Notes under the pieces: model-generated
Seen by the model: the letters and a program-made list of their open reading frames with translations, nothing else
The model's database searches: none
Told to the model about the DNA's origin: nothing
Part shown: positions 61,455 to 64,000 of the stretch, in pieces
Numbering within the stretch: position 1 is the first letter of the stretch
Layout: every line of letters starts with the position of its first letter
Translations under genes and position numbers: made by a program
Assembly (NCBI RefSeq): GCF_011008845.1
Contig: NZ_JAAIWM010000001.1
Span: 868,001-932,000, forward strand
Reading direction: 5' to 3'
Length of the DNA stretch: 64,000 nt
Origin: Bacillus mesophilus
GTDB taxonomy: Bacteria > Bacillota > Bacilli > Bacillales > SA4

Positions 61455-62485
61455 TATAAATCTCCCTTTCGATTCATTCGGATTAACAAGTAGAGCAAAT
61501 ATGGAGCACCAATAATGCCAGTAACGACACCAACGGGGTATCTAGCAACGAATGCAAATTGTCCGATAAGATCTGATGCTAACACTAAAATGATGCCAAC
61601 TAGCCCTGCTGGAATAATAGGTGAAAACCCAGCACCCACTAATCTTTTGGCGATCGGTCCAGCAAGGAACGCGATAAATGCGATAGGCCCTGTCGTAGCA
61701 GTCGCTAATGCAATAATCAATACCGAACTAATGATCAGTAAAAGCCTTGTTTTATCAGTGTGAATACCAAGTGACGTTGCAGCTTGCTCACCAAGCTCTA
61801 ATACATCTAATCGTTTCCCAAGTGCAACAATGACAGGTGTAAAAATCAGCACAGTCACAATCAAAGGATACAGATTCTCCATCTTCGCACCATTTAGACT
61901 ACCACTTAGCCATCTCATTGCCGTAGGAATATCGTATAGCTGACCAATCAATAATAAATAAGAGATCACAGCACTTAGCATTGCCTGTATACCGATTCCG
62001 ATTAAAATTAATCGACCAATTGAAAAAGAAGAACCTCTGGATAAAAGATAAATAATAATGACAGTAGCAAGCCCACCAAAAATGGAGGCAATTGATACAA
62101 CGGTACTACTAGCTTGAAGCACGATGATACAAAACACAGCGGCCGCACTTGAACCAGCTGTAATTCCAATGACATTTGGATTGGCTAAGGGATTACGTAG
62201 CATCGTTTGAAAAACAGTACCCGCGACACCAAAAGCAAATCCTGCAAAAACACCTGCAACCATTCTTGGTAAACGTATAGAGCCCACTGCAAATGTTGCA
62301 CCCTTCACTTCTTCACCGAGCAGAACACGAAGGATATCCTGAACAGGATAAATGGTGTTTCCAAGCATAAGCATCGTACAGCACAGTGCAAGGGCAATGA
62401 TCACAAGTATAACGTTCACAAGGATAAAACGTCGACGTCTCTTTGTTCTACCTACCATTATAAGATTCATAGCTTCATTCATCAT
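61454..62485 (-). CDS. Iron-siderophore ABC transporter permease (FecCD-type)
   Basis: 343 residues, about nine or ten membrane helices with the FecCD pattern: RLPRMVAGVFAGFAFGVAG near the first third, GGLATVIIIYLLSRG and a C-terminal GVVTGIIGAPYLLYLL. The GAPYL block contacts the ATPase. It overlaps the other permease gene by four bases. Together the two permeases form a heterodimeric channel for a ferric siderophore. Confidence 0.9.
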   Translation of the reverse strand: MMNEAMNLIMVGRTKRRRRFILVNVILVIIALALCCTMLMLGNTIYPVQDILRVLLGEEVKGATFAVGSIRLPRMVAGVFAGFAFGVAGTVFQTMLRNPLANPNVIGITAGSSAAAVFCIIVLQASSTVVSIASIFGGLATVIIIYLLSRGSSFSIGRLILIGIGIQAMLSAVISYLLLIGQLYDIPTAMRWLSGSLNGAKMENLYPLIVTVLIFTPVIVALGKRLDVLELGEQAATSLGIHTDKTRLLLIISSVLIIALATATTGPIAFIAFLAGPIAKRLVGAGFSPIIPAGLVGIILVLASDLIGQFAFVARYPVGVVTGIIGAPYLLYLLIRMNRKGDL

Positions 62486-63516
62486 AACGCACGCATTTTC
62501 GCTTTCATAGTTATTAGGATTAAGATTGGAGCACCAATAAAGGCAGTGACGACACCAACCTCAAGCTCACCTGGGCTCCCAAGAAGTCGACCACATACAT
62601 CTGAGATCATTAATATAATGGCACCGGTTAGCGCTGACATCGGAATAATGTATCGTAAATCTGGGCCAATCAATAGTCGTATGACATGTGTTGCCAATAA
62701 ACCGATAAATCCAATTGGACCTGCAAGTGCTGTTGCGGCACCGCATAATACTACTCCTGCGAAAGCAGCAATCAGTCTTAGTGTTCCTGTTCGAACACCT
62801 AAGCCTGTTGCCACCTCGTCACCTAAAGCAATTGCATTTAGAGCTGGAGCAGTGAGTAGGGCAATTAGCATCCCAACGATCAGAAAAGGTAAAAAGATAG
62901 AGATAGAGTCCCAATTTCCAGACCCCACACTACCTACCTGCCAAAATCTGAATTGGTCCATCACGTTTGAGCGAGGAATCATCACTGCCATCACAAGGGA
63001 TGATAAGGCAGCACTTGTCGCAGCTCCCGCTAAAACGAGTTTAAGGGGCGTGGCACCGCCACTCCCCATTGAACCAATTCCGAATACAAAAATGGCAGTT
63101 ATGATTGCGCCTGCTAATGCAAACCAAATGTATTGACTAGCTGTACCAATGCTAAAAAAGGATATACCACAAACGACAAATAGTGCCGCACCTGTGTTTA
63201 CTCCTAGTATGCTAGGATCTGCAATAGGATTACGTGTGACAGATTGCATCAGAGCCCCTGAAACTCCTAGTGCGGCACCACACATTATACAAAATACAGT
63301 TCTAGCAATTCGTTGGCGTACAACATTTGCTCCGTGGGTCTGTACATCTGGATGAAACAAACCATTCATCAGTTCATTCCATCCAATTGTACGAGATCCG
63401 AATGCAAGAGAAGCCAAGACACATATTCCGAGTAAGATCATTGAAAGGATGAATACTTTTATAAAGTTTTTCGGAATAAGTAACTGCTTATTTTGTGAAA
63501 CGGATGTAGTACTCAT
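62482..63516 (-). CDS. Iron-siderophore ABC transporter permease (FecCD-type)
   Basis: 344 residues with the same FecCD layout: RIARTVFCIMCGAALGVSGA, GMLIALLTAPALNAIALGDEVATGLG, and GVVTAFIGAPILILI at the end. It is the partner of the permease downstream; the pair resembles YfiZ/YfhA of B. subtilis, though I do not assign symbols. The start overlaps none, and the substrate-binding gene ends one base earlier in the same operon. Confidence 0.9.
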   Translation of the reverse strand: MSTTSVSQNKQLLIPKNFIKVFILSMILLGICVLASLAFGSRTIGWNELMNGLFHPDVQTHGANVVRQRIARTVFCIMCGAALGVSGALMQSVTRNPIADPSILGVNTGAALFVVCGISFFSIGTASQYIWFALAGAIITAIFVFGIGSMGSGGATPLKLVLAGAATSAALSSLVMAVMIPRSNVMDQFRFWQVGSVGSGNWDSISIFLPFLIVGMLIALLTAPALNAIALGDEVATGLGVRTGTLRLIAAFAGVVLCGAATALAGPIGFIGLLATHVIRLLIGPDLRYIIPMSALTGAIILMISDVCGRLLGSPGELEVGVVTAFIGAPILILITMKAKMRAL

Positions 63517-63517
63517 A

Positions 63518-64000
63518 TTACTTCACTTTGTTAACAGCTTCTGAGAGCAGGTTTAAGTACTCATCAAGTGTCGCTTCAATAGAAAGTGGGCTTGGAGTTC
63601 CCGCTGCTGCAAGTGGTGTATTATCTTCAATCACAACAACAGATCCTCTTTCTACAGCTGGAATCTTTCCGTAAATTGGGTCAGCTTGTAGAGTTGCTAG
63701 TGTTTCTGCATTTCCATAAGTTACGAAAATATCAGCATCGTTTAGCATGTCAGAATTCTCAGCACTTACTTCTAAGAAGAAGCTTCCATCAGTAAATTGA
63801 CTTGAAATGCTTTCAGGGTAAACCATTCCTAATTCATCAGTAAGGAATCCACCACGTGGGTCTGCCGGTGAGTAAATGTAAAACTTAGATAGATCAGCAG
63901 CATTGATGCTTACGAATGCAGCTTTTTTACCTGCAAGGTCAGGAAATGCACTTGCCTTCTCTTCAATTAACTTTTCTGTATCTGCAATAAGTTGCTTACC
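63518..64000 (-). CDS. Siderophore-binding lipoprotein, partial
   Basis: The frame runs from a stop at 63518 up to the window edge, so the N-terminus with its signal and lipobox is missing. The visible 160 residues include KKAAFVSINAADLSKFYIYS and NAETLATLQADPIYGKIPAV, with the NAETL/DPIYGKIPAV region typical of FecB/FhuD-type periplasmic binding domains. It would deliver ferric siderophore to the two permeases. A GTTTACCC-derived internal ATG at 63826 is not the real start. Confidence 0.85.
   Translation of the reverse strand, partial: GKQLIADTEKLIEEKASAFPDLAGKKAAFVSINAADLSKFYIYSPADPRGGFLTDELGMVYPESISSQFTDGSFFLEVSAENSDMLNDADIFVTYGNAETLATLQADPIYGKIPAVERGSVVVIEDNTPLAAAGTPSPLSIEATLDEYLNLLSEAVNKVK

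Noticed and set aside
62546..63136. 196-residue plus-strand frame opposite the FecCD permease
   Set aside because: Antisense to a clear membrane permease; its Pro/Ala/Ser-rich translation is what is expected from the reverse of membrane helices.
1..64000. CRISPR array, prophage, tRNA or rRNA genes
   Set aside because: No regular direct repeats with spacers, no phage structural or integrase genes and no tRNA-like or rRNA-like sequence was seen.

Overview
The window looks like chromosomal DNA of a low-GC Gram-positive spore former of the Bacillaceae. The reasons are Bacillus-style Shine-Dalgarno sites, many TTG/GTG starts, a Spo0E-family phosphatase, and several gene blocks that match Bacillus subtilis in order and size: sigY-yxlCDEFG, yhcEFGHI, vmlR, ohrR and a YuiF-type antiporter. 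A xenorhodopsin-like microbial rhodopsin and a complete Tad/Flp pilus locus are unusual additions. Such a rhodopsin is known from Bacillus coahuilensis, but the species here cannot be fixed from the sequence alone.

Layout. 1-8.2 kb: two ECF-sigma operons on the minus strand, each with membrane proteins and an ABC exporter. The second is the sigY operon, with a self-recognition-type promoter and a palindromic repeat lodged between yxlD and yxlE. 8.4-19.9 kb: small or poorly known genes (two DUF3231 paralogues, a YuiF-like antiporter, DUF3953, an AlkD-like repair protein, a PPOX-fold flavoprotein, DoxX with a divergent Rrf2 regulator). 19.98-28.3 kb: a Tad pilus locus (tadC, B, A, Z, cpaB, tadG, E, V and three flp pilins), preceded by a DUF192 gene that lacks a standard start codon and, upstream of that, a c-di-GMP-I riboswitch with its own terminator. 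28.6-32.4 kb: yhcEFGHI. 32.6-35.8 kb: ctaG, a GC-rich MITE-like repeat, an acetyltransferase pseudogene, an MFS gene and a second copy of the ctaG 3' end, which suggests a rearrangement. 35.8-44.4 kb: lipoproteins, an SDR enzyme, Spo0E, a methyltransferase, an MFS gene, a diguanylate cyclase and a probable type I toxin-antitoxin locus. 45-46.6 kb: two DoxX paralogues with Fnr-type boxes, the second also with a Rex-type box. 46.7-54.8 kb: a hydrolase, ohrR, a GAF-GGDEF-EAL gene split by one stop codon, a chemoreceptor and the rhodopsin. 54.9-64 kb: GNAT, Gfo/Idh, VOC, vmlR with an attenuator leader, DUF305 and an iron-siderophore ABC transporter that runs off the window edge.

Themes. (1) c-di-GMP: a cyclase, a damaged phosphodiesterase and a c-di-GMP riboswitch ahead of the pilus genes fall in one 25-kb stretch, consistent with control of attachment. 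(2) Oxygen and redox: Fnr-type and Rex-type sites precede the doxX genes and ctaG. (3) Local decay and duplication: tandem flp copies, a duplicated ctaG tail, several broken genes, and a dispersed palindrome with a GGGACA/TGTCCC core found 3' of genes.
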